DNA of 64,000 bases, from contig NZ_BSPW01000018.1 in NCBI RefSeq assembly GCF_030161235.1, forward strand, positions 82,725-146,724, given 5' to 3'. Shown here piece after piece: positions 56,311 through 64,000 of the stretch. Every line of letters starts with the position of its first letter. Positions within the stretch are counted from its first letter, which is position 1. The notes below the pieces were generated by a model. The model saw only the letters and a list, made by a program, of their open reading frames with translations, searched no databases and had not been told where the DNA came from. Source of the stretch: Vibrio zhanjiangensis. Lineage in GTDB: Bacteria; Pseudomonadota; Gammaproteobacteria; Enterobacterales; Vibrionaceae. The position numbers were made by a program, and so were the translations under genes.

Positions 56311-56673
56311 TTATGCTGAGGGTGGCAGAACCATAAATTCCTTCATCATTTGTCTCTTAGTTCCCATAAGCTCCCGATAAGACTTCACATCTATCCTAAA
56401 GCAGATGTGGTCCTTGTCATTATCTTTGCGTGTGTAGAAACCAGACTTATTTTTACGCAAGAATTTAGTGGGTATATTTAGTAAATGTATACTATCGCCA
56501 TCTTCCAGCAGAAAAAATAGATTTTGGATTTTTGTACTATTCACTTTTTTAAGTGATACTTCCAACCACCATACGGGCAGTGATTTGTTTATCTTTGAAA
56601 AATGCGTATTACTACTTTGAAAATCCACACCGTAGATTACGCTAGCTTTTCGCATAGCTTCTGACTTTTTCAT
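56311..56673 (-). CDS. Unrecognised protein in the low-G+C islet
   Basis: A 120-residue basic protein from ATG 56673 (127 residues from an upstream ATG at 56694). It has hydrophobic stretches such as PVWWLEVSLKKV and LFFLLEDGDSIHLLNIPTKFL, and a polar KNKSGFYTRKDNDKDHICFRID section. I recognise no domain or catalytic motif. It lies upstream of the frameshifted nuclease on the same strand, with a gap of 210 bases, and could be a partner, but nothing shows it. Confidence 0.5.
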   Translation of the reverse strand: MKKSEAMRKASVIYGVDFQSSNTHFSKINKSLPVWWLEVSLKKVNSTKIQNLFFLLEDGDSIHLLNIPTKFLRKNKSGFYTRKDNDKDHICFRIDVKSYRELMGTKRQMMKEFMVLPPSA

Positions 56674-56853
56674 TATAGATGTCCAAATGAACAATATTGT
56701 AAGGTTAGTATAGGTATAAATACTGTCGGTGTTTTTTCGTTGGGCTCTCTGAGGTTGTCGAATTTGCGAAATGGTAGCATACTGAATTTATTGTTATTTG
56801 ACTGAAATAGTAAGCTAATTCGTTTATCGAAGCGGCCCATAGAGGACTTTCTA

Positions 56854-58011
56854 GTGACTAAAAAATACGGCGCTAACACAGACCCTGTAGACTTCACACA
56901 GGTTGCTTTGGTTGATGAATCACTGTCTCAATTGGTAAAGGATATTGATATCCTGAATGCTGTGAGTCCAGTGAATTACAAACAGGAAAAAGAAAACTTC
57001 TTTAGGCAAAACTACTCGGTTGAACCTCAGTTTGAGTATAAGGAGGTTCCGTGTAATGCGTTTCATTTTAAACGTGCGTTATACAACCTTCCCGTTGAAG
57101 ACATTAGCGATCCCGATCTGCATAAAATCTATGAAGATGTCATCGCATCGTATGCTGACAAAGTCGATCAACTACAAACCATAGGTCAAAGAGATTTTCT
57201 GTATAACTCATTACGATACTTTGGTGAACCCAGCGAAAAAGACATGCGTAACGCTAACTTTATCCTTCATCTACCTGATTCAGAGGATGATGACAATACT
57301 TTGATCGATGCTCAAGGTATTCAGTCTATTATGGAAACATTTGCTCAAAATGAAGGTTACGAATATAAGTTAGTGCTTGATGATAATATGATTGCCAACG
57401 CGCTTGTCTCTGGCACTTCTATAAAGATTAATGTCACAGCAAATGTTCCATTGATTGAAGCGAATGCTCTTGCCCACCATGAACTAGGCGTGCATCTGGT
57501 AACGTCGCTCAATGCAAGAGCTCAGCCGTTAAGGATTTTGTCAATTGGCTGTCCAGTCAATACCATGACTCAAGAGGGAATGGCGATTCTTAGTGAATAT
57601 CTCGCAGGGCATCTCTCGATCAAACGGCTTAAAATACTTGCTCTTCGGGTGTTGGCGGTGAACTCAATGATCAAAGAAAAGTCATTTAGAACCACCTTTA
57701 TGATGCTGAAAGAGGAGTATGGTGTTGATGATAATTTGGCGTTTACCATCACAGCACGAGTCTACCGAGGTGGCGGTTTCACCAAGGATTATCTCTACCT
57801 TAAAGGTTTTCATGAGGTGTTGAACACTTATGAAAAAGAAGACGATTTTATGAGTTTGCTTTGCGGAAAAACTGCCTTGATTCATCTTCCAGAGATAAAG
57901 CGTTTAGTGGACAAAGGAATTTTTGTTCCACCAGTTAAGATTACGCCTTCTTTTCGTGCGCCAATACAAAATGATGAAATTCGGCGTTTTATTACCCATG
58001 CGATAAAGTAG
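56854..58011 (+). CDS. QEGLA/DUF1704-type metallopeptidase homologue (MATCAP-like)
   Basis: A 385-residue protein of the DUF1704 family, sometimes called flavohemoglobin expression-modulating QEGLA-motif protein. It has the metal-binding motif HELGVH (His209, Glu210, His214) and QEGMAILSEYLAG (residues 240-252) with the third ligand. In animals the same family includes MATCAP, a tyrosine carboxypeptidase on tubulin with an HExxxH site. The bacterial substrate is unknown. The start is GTG 56854, with GAGGA seven bases upstream. It may be co-transcribed with the GAF-GGDEF gene 172 bases downstream, but the gap is long. Confidence 0.85.
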   Translation: MTKKYGANTDPVDFTQVALVDESLSQLVKDIDILNAVSPVNYKQEKENFFRQNYSVEPQFEYKEVPCNAFHFKRALYNLPVEDISDPDLHKIYEDVIASYADKVDQLQTIGQRDFLYNSLRYFGEPSEKDMRNANFILHLPDSEDDDNTLIDAQGIQSIMETFAQNEGYEYKLVLDDNMIANALVSGTSIKINVTANVPLIEANALAHHELGVHLVTSLNARAQPLRILSIGCPVNTMTQEGMAILSEYLAGHLSIKRLKILALRVLAVNSMIKEKSFRTTFMMLKEEYGVDDNLAFTITARVYRGGGFTKDYLYLKGFHEVLNTYEKEDDFMSLLCGKTALIHLPEIKRLVDKGIFVPPVKITPSFRAPIQNDEIRRFITHAIK

Positions 58012-58183
58012 TGGTTTCAATGCCGCATTGTCCTCTTTGTATTTTTACAAGGCATGCAATTGTGGGTTAAGCCCTGTTCCCCTGTTTCTTGCAATATGGA
58101 CTAAGCTTTAGTTATTGTTTTTGAGAAATTGGCTAATGTTATTGCGGGCATATTGCTGCTTTAGGTGTAGCTGAGGAGGCGTG

Positions 58184-59140
58184 ATGAAACCCCCGAAAAT
58201 ACCGGACAATGAGGCAGAACGTTTGCATGCGCTCAGAGCATTGGGCATTTTAGACACCGCTCATGAAGAGCGATTTGATCGTGTTACCAGAATGGCCAAA
58301 CGCATGTTTGGTGTCCCTATGTCGTTAGTCAGCCTCATTGATGAAGACCGCCAATGGTTTAAGTCTGTCCAAGGCATTGACGTCGAAGAAACAGAGAGAA
58401 AAACGTCGTTTTGTGCTCATGCGATTAATAGTGATGGGCTATTTATTATTCCTAATGCTGTTTGTGATGAGCGGTTTTGTGATCACCCTATGGTAGTGAA
58501 TACGCCTAACATTCGTTTTTACGCGGGCTGCCCACTTAAGCTTAGACAGGGGCTCAATATTGGCACACTTTGCTTGATTGACAGCAAGCCTAGGGACTTG
58601 GATTCAGAGGATCGTCAGCTTCTACAAGACCTAGGTGCAATGATTGAGCAGGAGATCAAATCAGTCCAGATGGCAACCTTGGATGAATTGACCATGATTT
58701 CTAACCGTCGAGGTTTTCTTTCATTGGCAGAGCAGGTTCTTCAGGTATGTAAGCGCAAGCAGCACAATAGTTCTATTATTGTTTTTGATTTAAACAAGTT
58801 TAAACCGATTAATGATACATATGGGCACCATGAGGGCGATCATGTGTTAAAAGTTTTTGCCATGGAACTTATCGGGTGGTTTCGAGAATCTGATGTCGTT
58901 GGGCGCTGGGGTGGAGATGAATTTGTTGTACTCTTGTCTGATACGACTCCAGAAATGGTCAAATCTAGCCTCTCTGGATTTAGTGACAATATGGCAAAAG
59001 TAAACCAAGAGAGTGGTAAGCCCTATAATATTGAATTTAGTTGTGGTGTCAGTTGCCACAAATACGATTGTGAGTTGTCGATAGAAGAGCGGATAGAAAG
59101 AGCCGATAAAGAAATGTACAAAGTTAAGCGCTCACGCTAA
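58184..59140 (+). CDS. Diguanylate cyclase with a GAF sensor domain
   Basis: A 318-residue cytoplasmic protein. Residues 1-150 form a GAF domain (NEAERLHALRALGILDTAHE, VSLIDEDRQWFKSVQGID, SFCAHAI, FYAGCPLKLRQGLNIGTLCL), typical of GAF-GGDEF proteins. The GGDEF domain follows: ATLDELTMISNRRGFLSL, FDLNKFKPINDTYGHHEGDH and VGRWGGDEFVVLLSDT with an intact GGDEF motif. It should make c-di-GMP. The ATG at 58184 has GAGGAGG upstream; an overlapping GTG at 58181 is less likely. Terminator at 59146. Confidence 0.92.
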   Translation: MKPPKIPDNEAERLHALRALGILDTAHEERFDRVTRMAKRMFGVPMSLVSLIDEDRQWFKSVQGIDVEETERKTSFCAHAINSDGLFIIPNAVCDERFCDHPMVVNTPNIRFYAGCPLKLRQGLNIGTLCLIDSKPRDLDSEDRQLLQDLGAMIEQEIKSVQMATLDELTMISNRRGFLSLAEQVLQVCKRKQHNSSIIVFDLNKFKPINDTYGHHEGDHVLKVFAMELIGWFRESDVVGRWGGDEFVVLLSDTTPEMVKSSLSGFSDNMAKVNQESGKPYNIEFSCGVSCHKYDCELSIEERIERADKEMYKVKRSR

Positions 59141-59145
59141 CAAAG

Positions 59146-59168
59146 AACAGCCAGTGATACTGGCTGTT
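59146..59168. terminator. Bidirectional terminator
   Basis: AACAGCCAG (59146-59154) and CTGGCTGTT (59160-59168), 9-bp stem with 5-base loop and T-run on the plus side (TTT). It lies in the 48-base gap between the convergent GAF-GGDEF and gnd genes. Confidence 0.85.
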
Positions 59169-59188
59169 TGTATTGTCGGAGTGCGAAT

Positions 59189-60637
59189 TTATACGTCGTA
59201 AGTCGTAGACGCCGTATCGCCACCTGTCCCTGTCCAATTTGTATGGAAGAATTCACCACGTTCACGATCGATGCGCTCATATGTGTGAGCACCGAAATAG
59301 TCTCGTTGGGCCTGAAGTAGGTTTGCAGGCAGACGAGCCGTTGTGTAACCATCAAGAAATGTAAGGGCAGAAGTCGTACATGGCATAGGGATACCAGTCT
59401 CTAGAGATTTTGCGGCTACTTTACGCCATGCTGCTAGGCTGTTTTGCAGAATATCTTTGAAATAGTCATCCGAGCCTAAGAAAGCAAGATCAGGATTTTT
59501 TTCATACGCATCTCGGATGTTGCCCAAAAATGCAGAACGTATGATACAGCCACCTCGCCACATCAAAGCGACGTTACCATAGTTCAGTTCCCAGCCATTC
59601 TCGTTAGATGCTTCACGCATTAACATAAAGCCTTGAGCGTAAGAGATGATTTTAGATGCAAGTAACGCCTGACGAAGTGCGTCTACCCACTCTTGCTTGT
59701 CACCTTGAACTGGGGTAATTGTTTTACCAAAAAGCGTTTCTGCTTGTACGCGCTGGTCTTTGAGTGCCGACAAACAGCGCGAGAACACAGACTCAGAAAT
59801 AAGAGTGAGTGGGATACCAAGGTCTAGGGCATTGATACCAGTCCATTTTCCGGTTCCTTTTTGACCAGCTGTGTCTAAGATTTTCTCAACCAGAGGCTCA
59901 CCATCTTCGTCTTTATAGCCAAGGATATCGGCTGTAATTTCGACTAGATAGCTATCTAGTTCTGTTTTGTTCCAATCTGAGAAGACGGCTTGCATCTCGT
60001 CTGAAGACATACCCAAACCATCTTTCATAAACTGATAGGCTTCAGTGATAAGCTGCATGTCACCGTATTCGATACCGTTGTGAACCATCTTAACAAAGTG
60101 ACCTGCGCCGTCGTTACCAACCCAGTCACAGCATGGCTCTCCAGCCTCAGTTTTTGCAGAAATACCTTGGAAGATGGGTTTGACGGCTTCCCAAGCTTCA
60201 GGTGCACCGCCAGGCATGATTGAAGGACCAAAGCGCGCGCCTTCTTCACCACCTGAAACACCTGTGCCTATGAAGTGGATGCCTTTTTCTCTTAGGGTGG
60301 CGACTCTGCGATTAGTATCTGGGTAGTTGGTGTTACCACCGTCGATAATGATGTCACCTTTGTCCAGAAGTGGAACAAGTGCTTCAATGAAGGTATCCAC
60401 CACATCGCCGGCTCGTACCATGAGCATGACTTTGCGAGGCATTTCTAGTTTTTCGACTAACTCTTCAAGTGTATATGCACCAACAATATTCGTATCTTTT
60501 GCTGGCCCTTGGAGGAATTCATCTACTTTAGCAGCAGTACGGTTGTGAGCCACGACTTTAAAGCCGTGGTCATTCATGTTTAAGATAAGGTTTTGCCCCA
60601 TTACTGCTAGGCCTATAACACCGATATCACCTTTCAT
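59189..60637 (-). CDS. gnd: 6-phosphogluconate dehydrogenase, decarboxylating
   Basis: A 482-residue NADP enzyme that oxidises 6-phosphogluconate to ribulose 5-phosphate and CO2, the third step of the oxidative pentose phosphate pathway. Landmarks: GDIGVIGLAVMGQNLILNM (nucleotide site), VSGGEEGARFGPSIMPGG, GNDGAGHFVKMVHNGIEYGD with catalytic Lys and Glu, and GGCIIRSAFLGNI. GGAG lies eight bases before the ATG. It is the last gene of zwf-pgl-gnd, 32 bases after pgl. Confidence 0.96.
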   Translation of the reverse strand: MKGDIGVIGLAVMGQNLILNMNDHGFKVVAHNRTAAKVDEFLQGPAKDTNIVGAYTLEELVEKLEMPRKVMLMVRAGDVVDTFIEALVPLLDKGDIIIDGGNTNYPDTNRRVATLREKGIHFIGTGVSGGEEGARFGPSIMPGGAPEAWEAVKPIFQGISAKTEAGEPCCDWVGNDGAGHFVKMVHNGIEYGDMQLITEAYQFMKDGLGMSSDEMQAVFSDWNKTELDSYLVEITADILGYKDEDGEPLVEKILDTAGQKGTGKWTGINALDLGIPLTLISESVFSRCLSALKDQRVQAETLFGKTITPVQGDKQEWVDALRQALLASKIISYAQGFMLMREASNENGWELNYGNVALMWRGGCIIRSAFLGNIRDAYEKNPDLAFLGSDDYFKDILQNSLAAWRKVAAKSLETGIPMPCTTSALTFLDGYTTARLPANLLQAQRDYFGAHTYERIDRERGEFFHTNWTGTGGDTASTTYDV

Positions 60638-60669
60638 TATTTTTCTCCAATTTTTAATGGACGCTCGCG

Positions 60670-61386
60670 TTACGCGATTTTGTCTGCTGCGTCAGAATCT
60701 AGGTACCACTCCGTCTCACCAGCTTGTGACTGGATTTTCGCTGCAGGATAGGGCAGCTTAGCGGCAGGAATGGTATGAATTTCATGAACGATTTCTACTT
60801 TGCCAGCGCCTAGCACAAGGTAGCTAATTCGTTTTGCTGCTTGCAAAACCTTGGCGGTTTTAGAAACGCGGATCTGGCCTGATTCAGGATGAGAAGCTAA
60901 CACTGCTAACTTTTCATCTTCATAGTTGGTTTGGCCCGGGAACAAAGATGCGGTATGACCGTCTGCACCTACGCCAAGTAGTATCCAGTCAAAAATAGGT
61001 GTGCCATTTTTGACTGGGATAACGTCGATCATCTCATTGGCAAATCTTTCTACTTCTTGCTCTGGGTTTTCTTCGCCACGAATACGGTGGATATTTTCAG
61101 CGGGGATATCAACCTTACTGAAAAGCAGAGTGTTGGCTTCACCATAGTTGCTTTCTGCGTCACTAGGGGCGACGCAGCGCTCATCTCCCCACCAGAAATG
61201 AAGATTTTTCCAATTAATTGACGATGAATACGTGTCGGTCGCCAATAATTTAAATAACATCTTGGGTGTGCTACCACCAGACAGTGATATGTGCACTGGA
61301 CGGTCGAGGTCGCTAAGCGCTTTTACATCGTTTGCGAGGCTTTCAACAACCTGTTGTGCTGTATCGAAGATCTTATGGTTGATCAT
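60670..61386 (-). CDS. pgl: 6-phosphogluconolactonase
   Basis: A 238-residue enzyme of the DevB/Pgl type that hydrolyses 6-phosphogluconolactone, the second step of the pathway. Landmarks: [38 protein letters not shown] and [19 protein letters not shown] with catalytic His. Its ATG overlaps the zwf stop (ATGA), so it is translated together with zwf. A typical middle gene of zwf-pgl-gnd in vibrios. Confidence 0.96.
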   Translation of the reverse strand: MINHKIFDTAQQVVESLANDVKALSDLDRPVHISLSGGSTPKMLFKLLATDTYSSSINWKNLHFWWGDERCVAPSDAESNYGEANTLLFSKVDIPAENIHRIRGEENPEQEVERFANEMIDVIPVKNGTPIFDWILLGVGADGHTASLFPGQTNYEDEKLAVLASHPESGQIRVSKTAKVLQAAKRISYLVLGAGKVEIVHEIHTIPAAKLPYPAAKIQSQAGETEWYLDSDAADKIA

Positions 61387-62888
61387 AGTTCACAGTAATC
61401 CGTATCGGTTAAATTCTTACAAGGGAAACGCCAAGCTCTATTGTCACGTTTCAAAAGGTCGTCCGATTCTTTCGGTCCCCAAGTTCCACAAGCATAACCA
61501 AATAGGGCCTGTGGGTCCTGTTTGAAGTCTAGAATTGGCTGTACGTATTGCCAACATGCTTCCACGGCGTCACTTCGAGCGAAAAGCGTGGCATCCCCAT
61601 TGAGCGCATCCAGAAGAAGACGTTCATAGGCCGTTAGCATTTGTGTCTCAGGCAGATCAGCATAATGGAAGTTCATAGACACTTCTTTTGCTTTGAACCC
61701 AGCTCCCGGCTCCTTCAGGCCAAAGCTCATCTGGATTCCTTCGTCAGGCTGAATGCGAATGATGAGTTTATTCTCAGGAGCATTCTGACCAAACACAGGG
61801 TGCGGCGTTTGTTTGAAGTGAATAACGACCTCGGTGACTCGAGTCGGCAGTCTTTTACCTGTACGAACATAAAAAGGAACGCCATTCCAACGCCAGTTGT
61901 TAATATAGGCTTTCAGGCCGATGTAAGTTTCTGTGCGTGAATCGTCCGCCACACCTTGTTCTTCACGGTACCCGACCAAGTGCTGGCCGCGAACTTCTGA
62001 TTCTGTATATTGGCCAAGCACCAAATCATTTCTGAGTGCAGTTTCATCGAGAGGTTTAAGACACTGAAGCACTTTGACCACTTCGTCACGCATTGAGTCT
62101 GCGTTGATCTGTGCTGGTGGTTCCATTCCCACCATAGCAAGAACTTGAAGTAGATGGTTTTGAAACATATCACGCACAGCGCCTGAACCATCGTAGTATC
62201 CGCCACGCTCTTCGACACCAAGAAATTCTGCGCCAGTGATTTCCACATAGTCAATAAAGTTGCGATTCCATAATGGCTCGAACATGGCATTAGAAAAACG
62301 AAACACCAATAAATTCTGCACCGTTTCCTTGCCTAAGTAGTGGTCAATGCGGTAGATCTGATGTTCTTCAAAATGTCCGTGGATTTCTTTATCGAGCTTC
62401 TGGGCCGACTCTAAATCATAACCAAACGGTTTTTCGATAATTAGACGTTTCCATCCATCTTCTTCCTTATTGAGGCCATGTGCTGCCAAACTGGCAGGAA
62501 TAATACTGTATAGGCTAGGCGGAGTGGCAAGGTAGAAAAGAGTATTACGTTGGTCAAAATGATACTGCTGTGAAAGTTGGTCGAGGCGGGTGACCAGTTT
62601 CCTGTAGTCTGCAGTATCCGACGTGTTGATAGCTTGGTAATGTAGATGGTTGATAAACGCATCGAGTGTTGCAGGCTCAGTTTTTTCCATTTCCTGAAGT
62701 GAACGCTTCAGTTTTTCACGGTAAGACTCATCGCTATATTCCGTGCGGCTGACACCTAAGATGGCGAAGTTTTCTGGAAGCTGCTTACTCGCATAAAGGT
62801 GATATAAAGCTGGGATCAACTTACGATACGTCAAGTCTCCCGAAGCACCAAAAATAACGATGCTGCTGTTTTCTGGTATTACCATCAT
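61383..62888 (-). CDS. zwf: Glucose-6-phosphate 1-dehydrogenase
   Basis: A 501-residue enzyme starting the oxidative pentose phosphate pathway: glucose 6-phosphate to 6-phosphogluconolactone, with NADP+. Signature residues: [20 protein letters not shown] (nucleotide fold), [39 protein letters not shown] (catalytic region), and a C-terminal WRFPCKN. Two ATG codons in tandem (62888, 62885); AGGG lies seven bases before the second. First of zwf-pgl-gnd. The gap of 309 bases upstream must hold its promoter. Confidence 0.96.
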   Translation of the reverse strand: MMVIPENSSIVIFGASGDLTYRKLIPALYHLYASKQLPENFAILGVSRTEYSDESYREKLKRSLQEMEKTEPATLDAFINHLHYQAINTSDTADYRKLVTRLDQLSQQYHFDQRNTLFYLATPPSLYSIIPASLAAHGLNKEEDGWKRLIIEKPFGYDLESAQKLDKEIHGHFEEHQIYRIDHYLGKETVQNLLVFRFSNAMFEPLWNRNFIDYVEITGAEFLGVEERGGYYDGSGAVRDMFQNHLLQVLAMVGMEPPAQINADSMRDEVVKVLQCLKPLDETALRNDLVLGQYTESEVRGQHLVGYREEQGVADDSRTETYIGLKAYINNWRWNGVPFYVRTGKRLPTRVTEVVIHFKQTPHPVFGQNAPENKLIIRIQPDEGIQMSFGLKEPGAGFKAKEVSMNFHYADLPETQMLTAYERLLLDALNGDATLFARSDAVEACWQYVQPILDFKQDPQALFGYACGTWGPKESDDLLKRDNRAWRFPCKNLTDTDYCEL

Positions 62889-63197
62889 CTTTCCCTTAGA
62901 AACGAGGTAGTTATCATATGTCGTTCATACAGTGAACTCAGAGAGCCAACCCTACCAACGGCAATTCAAAATTGATAATCGGTCATGCCTATAAGTCTGA
63001 TAGCCAGAAATGAATTATTTCGAGCCATGAGATAAATCACAATTAGGCAGCGTATTGTCCATGACTATTGAACATACATCAACCTTTGTGAAGGCAATCG
63101 ATTAAATATTGACTGATTATTGGCGTATTCGATGTGCGATACCAGATATGATCGCGTATATTCTCTCAAAAATACCCAATTTGCTATCAAGCATCAC
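62889..63197. other. Intergenic region upstream of zwf
   Basis: This gap contains no gene and no strong hairpin. It presumably carries the zwf promoter and the end of the HD-GYP transcript; no specific site was recognised. Confidence 0.5.
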
Positions 63198-63977
63198 CTA
63201 GAATGACGATTTCAGATACGTTTTAACCGTGTGAATATAATCTTCTCGCTCGACTGGCACGATTTGATCTGGTTTGAGGAATTTTCGTGCATACTCTTGA
63301 TCAATTTCGTGTTCAAGGAACAAAAGGTAGAGTTTAGGGTCAATATGCCCAGATGTTGCCATATGGGTCATAATCTTTAGTGATTCAGCAAGATTCTTCG
63401 CTTTTTTATATGGCCTGTCGCTGGATGTTAACGCTTCGAAAACATCTGCGATGGCCATGACACGAGCCGGTACTGAGAGTTGTTCCTCACTTAAACCTCT
63501 GGGATAGCCCTTGCCATCAATCCTTTCATGGTGCCCTCCTGCGATGTCGGGAATATTCTTGAGATGCTCTGGATAGGGGAGACGACTTAGCATTGAAATC
63601 GTTTGGATGATGTGGTCGTTGATCATAAAACGCTCCTCATCATTCAAGGTTCCATAACGAATGGATAGGTTGTAAAGCTCGCCACGATGGTATTTTAGTT
63701 TTCCAGGCTCCAGAATGAATTTTTCTGTCCAAATATCTTGTGGACTTTCTCCTTGGGCCCAAGGGATTTCATGAACTCTTTTATCGCTTAATATCGGCTC
63801 CATAACAGGCAGTGGCTGACGCTCACCCGCGCGTTGTTTTTCTATCCAAGATACGCCAGCTTGGTCATCGAGTGTTCTTTTCCACTGTCTTTGAGCAATT
63901 TTTGTCAACCGGTCAATCGCTTCCTCGTCCATTTGTTCTGTGATCACCAAGCGATTCTGTCGTACCTTAATTACCAA
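63198..63977 (-). CDS. HD-GYP domain phosphodiesterase, C-terminal half (frame interrupted or cut near the window end)
   Basis: The frame encodes 259 residues with the second half of an HD-GYP c-di-GMP phosphodiesterase: RGTLNDEERFM-like IRYGTLNDEERFMINDHIIQ, GGHHERIDGKGYPRGLSEEQ and VMAIADVFEALTSSDRPYKK. The first half of the domain (the HDxGK metal site) is missing. The upstream frame has a stop (TGA at 63987-63989) only four codons before the TTG at 63977, and the window ends 23 bases beyond, so the true gene either starts here as a fragment or is broken by a frameshift there. Near the break CGCTTGGT occurs twice within 30 bases. Confidence 0.65.
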   Translation of the reverse strand: MVIKVRQNRLVITEQMDEEAIDRLTKIAQRQWKRTLDDQAGVSWIEKQRAGERQPLPVMEPILSDKRVHEIPWAQGESPQDIWTEKFILEPGKLKYHRGELYNLSIRYGTLNDEERFMINDHIIQTISMLSRLPYPEHLKNIPDIAGGHHERIDGKGYPRGLSEEQLSVPARVMAIADVFEALTSSDRPYKKAKNLAESLKIMTHMATSGHIDPKLYLLFLEHEIDQEYARKFLKPDQIVPVEREDYIHTVKTYLKSSF

Positions 63978-64000
63978 GCGACTTTGTCATTACGTTAACT

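Noticed and set aside
61913..62290. 125-residue frame within zwf
   Set aside because: A shadow of zwf, in another frame of the same strand.

Overview
The window looks like Vibrio DNA, probably from the second chromosome. Base composition is around 40-45% G+C, and the gene families match those of vibrios: a choline-to-glycine-betaine operon, YejABEF, a LonB-type protease, a heme-containing cis/trans fatty acid isomerase, zwf-pgl-gnd, and many chemoreceptors and diguanylate cyclases. In V. cholerae, zwf-pgl-gnd and the lactate genes lie on chromosome II. Species cannot be named from the window alone.

Layout. 1-5.2 kb: the N-terminus of a membrane sensor, small metabolic genes (GNAT, Rid protein, alpha/beta hydrolase), a secreted endonuclease I and a periplasmic binding protein. 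5.6-11.9 kb: betB-betA-choX-choW-choV, which imports choline and oxidises it to glycine betaine; the usual betI repressor gene is absent. 11.9-14.6 kb: lipase-like hydrolase, a broken GNAT gene, GST and an MFS exporter. 14.7-21.7 kb: an accessory stretch with an HTH protein, an HNH nuclease, a perfect 38-bp palindrome, an animal-type 4-hydroxyphenylpyruvate dioxygenase, an 804-aa secreted protein ending in a possible ribonuclease toxin domain, and fragments. 21.8-26.7 kb: PhzF enzyme, then lctP-lldD (lactate uptake and oxidation) with a divergent LysR regulator. 26.8-31.5 kb: an orphan YejF-like double ATPase and a Lon-family protease. 31.5-41.0 kb: ldhA, chemoreceptor, Nudix hydrolase and yejABEF. 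41-53.4 kb: binding protein, S4 RNA-binding protein, cti, OFA-family transporter, two diguanylate cyclases, tRNA-Gly, an amino-acid transporter and a second chemoreceptor. 53.4-56.7 kb: a low-G+C islet with a SABATH-like methyltransferase, a PD-(D/E)XK nuclease with a frameshift in a homopolymer, and an unrecognised protein. 56.8-64 kb: a MATCAP/QEGLA-type metallopeptidase homologue, a GAF-GGDEF protein, zwf-pgl-gnd and the C-terminal half of an HD-GYP phosphodiesterase.

How they fit. The backbone covers osmoprotection, lactate metabolism (LdhA makes D-lactate; LctP/LldD take up and oxidise L-lactate), the oxidative pentose phosphate pathway, peptide import and c-di-GMP/chemotaxis signalling. 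The most unusual content is in two accessory stretches: the secreted BECR-like toxin candidate with no visible immunity gene (18.5-20.9 kb) and the SABATH methyltransferase plus HsdR-N nuclease islet (53.4-56.7 kb). All functional calls rest on reading motifs by eye; no database search was run.
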